Below, piece after piece: positions 21,980 through 25,260 of a DNA stretch of 25,260 nt (its first letter is position 1; every line of letters begins with the position of its first letter). Where the stretch lies: assembly GCA_046728035.1 (NCBI GenBank), contig JBKPDT010000025.1:1-25260 (forward strand), given 5' to 3'. Source of the DNA: DASRWT01 sp046728035. Its GTDB lineage: Bacteria; Methylomirabilota; Methylomirabilia; Rokubacteriales; CSP1-6. The notes below the pieces were generated by a model that saw nothing but the letters and a program-made list of their open reading frames with translations, was not told where the DNA came from and made no database searches. The position numbers were made by a program, and so were the translations under genes.

Positions 21980-22008
21980 CGCGGGCCTCCGAAATAGGCA
22001 ATAAGTAT
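21976..22008 (+). promoter_or_regulatory. Candidate promoter for the pyrophosphatase gene
   Basis: TTGACG at 21976-21981 overlaps the stop codon of the B-subunit gene. About 17-20 bases later is an unusually AT-rich patch (AATAAGTAT, 22000-22008) that could be a -10. The AGGGAGAG ribosome site follows at 22041. Confidence 0.3.
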
Positions 22009-22053
22009 CGGGTTGCCTGTCCACCTACTCTGAGTCGCTGAGGGAGAGAATCA

Positions 22054-24534
<2,481 letters not shown>

Positions 24535-24538
24535 CGGA

Positions 24539-25260
24539 GTGATCCTCGGCGTCCTCGACCAGTCGCCGATCCGGAGCGGCGGCAGCGCCACCGAGGCGAT
24601 CCAGGAGACGCTCGTGCTCGCCGAGCACGCCGACCGGCTCGGCTACGCCCGCTACTGGCTAGCCGAGCACCACAGTAGCGGCGGGCTCGCCGGCGCCGCC
24701 CCCGAGGTCCTGATGGGCCAGGTCGCCGCCCGCACCGCGCGCATCCGCGTAGGCTCGGGCGGGGTGATGCTCTCGCACTACAGCCCCCTCAAGGTCGCGG
24801 AGAGCTTCCGCGTGCTGGAGGCCCTCTTCCCCGGCCGCATCGACCTCGGGATCGGGCGCGCGCCGGGCAGCGACCAGCGCACCGCGCGGGCCCTCCGCCA
24901 CGGGCCGGGCGCGGTGCCCCTGGAGCACTTCCCGCAACAGCTCGCCGACCTCATCGGGTTCCTCCACGACGAGCTGCCGCCCGGGCATCCCTTCACCGGC
25001 GTGCGCGCCATGCCGGCGGGGCCGACGGCGCCGCCGATCTGGATCCTCGGCTCGAGCGGCGACGGCGCGGCGCTGGCCGCGCACTTCGGCACCGCGTTCT
25101 CCTACGCGCACTTCATCAACGCAGTGGGCGGGGTGGACGCGATGCGCGCCTATCACGCGGGCTTCCGGCCGTCACCACGTCTTGCATCGCCTGAGGCGAA
25201 TGTGGCGGTGTTCGCCCTCTGCGCGGACACCGAGGCCGAGGCCGAGCGGCTCGCCCGTTG
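24539..25260 (+). CDS. MsnO8-type LLM-class oxidoreductase, 5' part (cut by window end)
   Basis: A GTG at 24539 begins ILGVLDQSPIRSGGSATEAI four bases after the pyrophosphatase stop, with GGGAGG about ten bases upstream inside that gene. The 240 residues in view cover most of a luciferase-like barrel: LAEHADRLGYARYWLAEHHS, GQVAARTARIRVGSGGVMLS, HYSPLKVAESFRVLEALFPG, RIDLGIGRAPGSD, then PPIWILGSSGDGAALAAHFG and TAFSYAHFINAVGG. 'LDQSP...YWLAEHH' and 'GRAPGSD' are typical of the MsnO8-type flavin group of the luciferase family. Complete members have about 330 residues, so roughly 90 lie outside the window. The tight spacing suggests co-transcription with the pump, although no functional link is evident. 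Confidence 0.88.
   Translation, partial: MILGVLDQSPIRSGGSATEAIQETLVLAEHADRLGYARYWLAEHHSSGGLAGAAPEVLMGQVAARTARIRVGSGGVMLSHYSPLKVAESFRVLEALFPGRIDLGIGRAPGSDQRTARALRHGPGAVPLEHFPQQLADLIGFLHDELPPGHPFTGVRAMPAGPTAPPIWILGSSGDGAALAAHFGTAFSYAHFINAVGGVDAMRAYHAGFRPSPRLASPEANVAVFALCADTEAEAERLAR

Overview
The window is GC-rich bacterial DNA with dense coding on both strands. It has many short overlaps between genes, and no rRNA, tRNA or CRISPR array that I can see. The gene content suggests an uncultivated soil or subsurface bacterium of the Rokubacteria/Methylomirabilota type: several luciferase-like flavin oxidoreductases, a TrpX-type ABC substrate-binding protein without its transporter, a class I CoA-transferase-like pair, a zinc-ribbon/cyclase/AAA/TPR giant, a divergent membrane pyrophosphatase, and DUF3300/DUF2950 partners. 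That placement is an inference from gene content only.

Positions 1-8.5 kb form a scarred region. Intact genes are a coupled DUF3300-DUF2950-lipoprotein operon, an AI-2E/PerM-type permease, a secreted charged protein and a small VOC protein. They lie among gene remnants: an NrfA-like start, an AspT-like exchanger start, a VOC start, a CaxA-like antiporter half, an efflux outer-membrane-protein tail, a redoxin start, two epoxide-hydrolase starts and an M20 peptidase tail. Three of the remnants (VOC, CaxA, redoxin) are cut at their 3' ends by the same short repeat in the same orientation. Related 40-bp inverted copies lie at 6089-6128 and 7903-7942. A 153-bp epoxide-hydrolase segment is also present twice in opposite orientation with about 98% identity. 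I see no transposase gene, so the repeats look like orphaned mobile-element ends or a non-autonomous element.

Positions 8.5-16.9 kb are ordinary and compact. They hold a deazaflavin-type oxidoreductase, a stand-alone response-regulator receiver, a small Cys/His protein, and a five-gene minus-strand run: ABC substrate-binding protein, LD-carboxypeptidase, DUF1932 dehydrogenase, F420-type LLM oxidoreductase, glycosyltransferase. Four-base stop/start overlaps join three of the four junctions of that run. A divergent acyl-CoA-dehydrogenase-fold oxidase and a YdcF/small membrane protein pair follow.

Positions 17-25.26 kb are all plus strand. First is the 1094-residue cyclase/ATPase/TPR signalling protein, whose cyclase domain lacks two expected catalytic residues. 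Next is a CoA-transferase-like pair: the A gene carries an in-frame TGA followed at once by two perfect hairpins, and the B gene lacks the catalytic glutamate, as IpdB-type ring-opening hydrolases do. Last are a divergent pyrophosphate-driven ion pump and the start of an LLM oxidoreductase cut by the window end. The most interesting items are the repeat family that truncates genes, the interrupted glutamate-less CoA-transferase pair, and the pyrophosphatase with an altered core motif.
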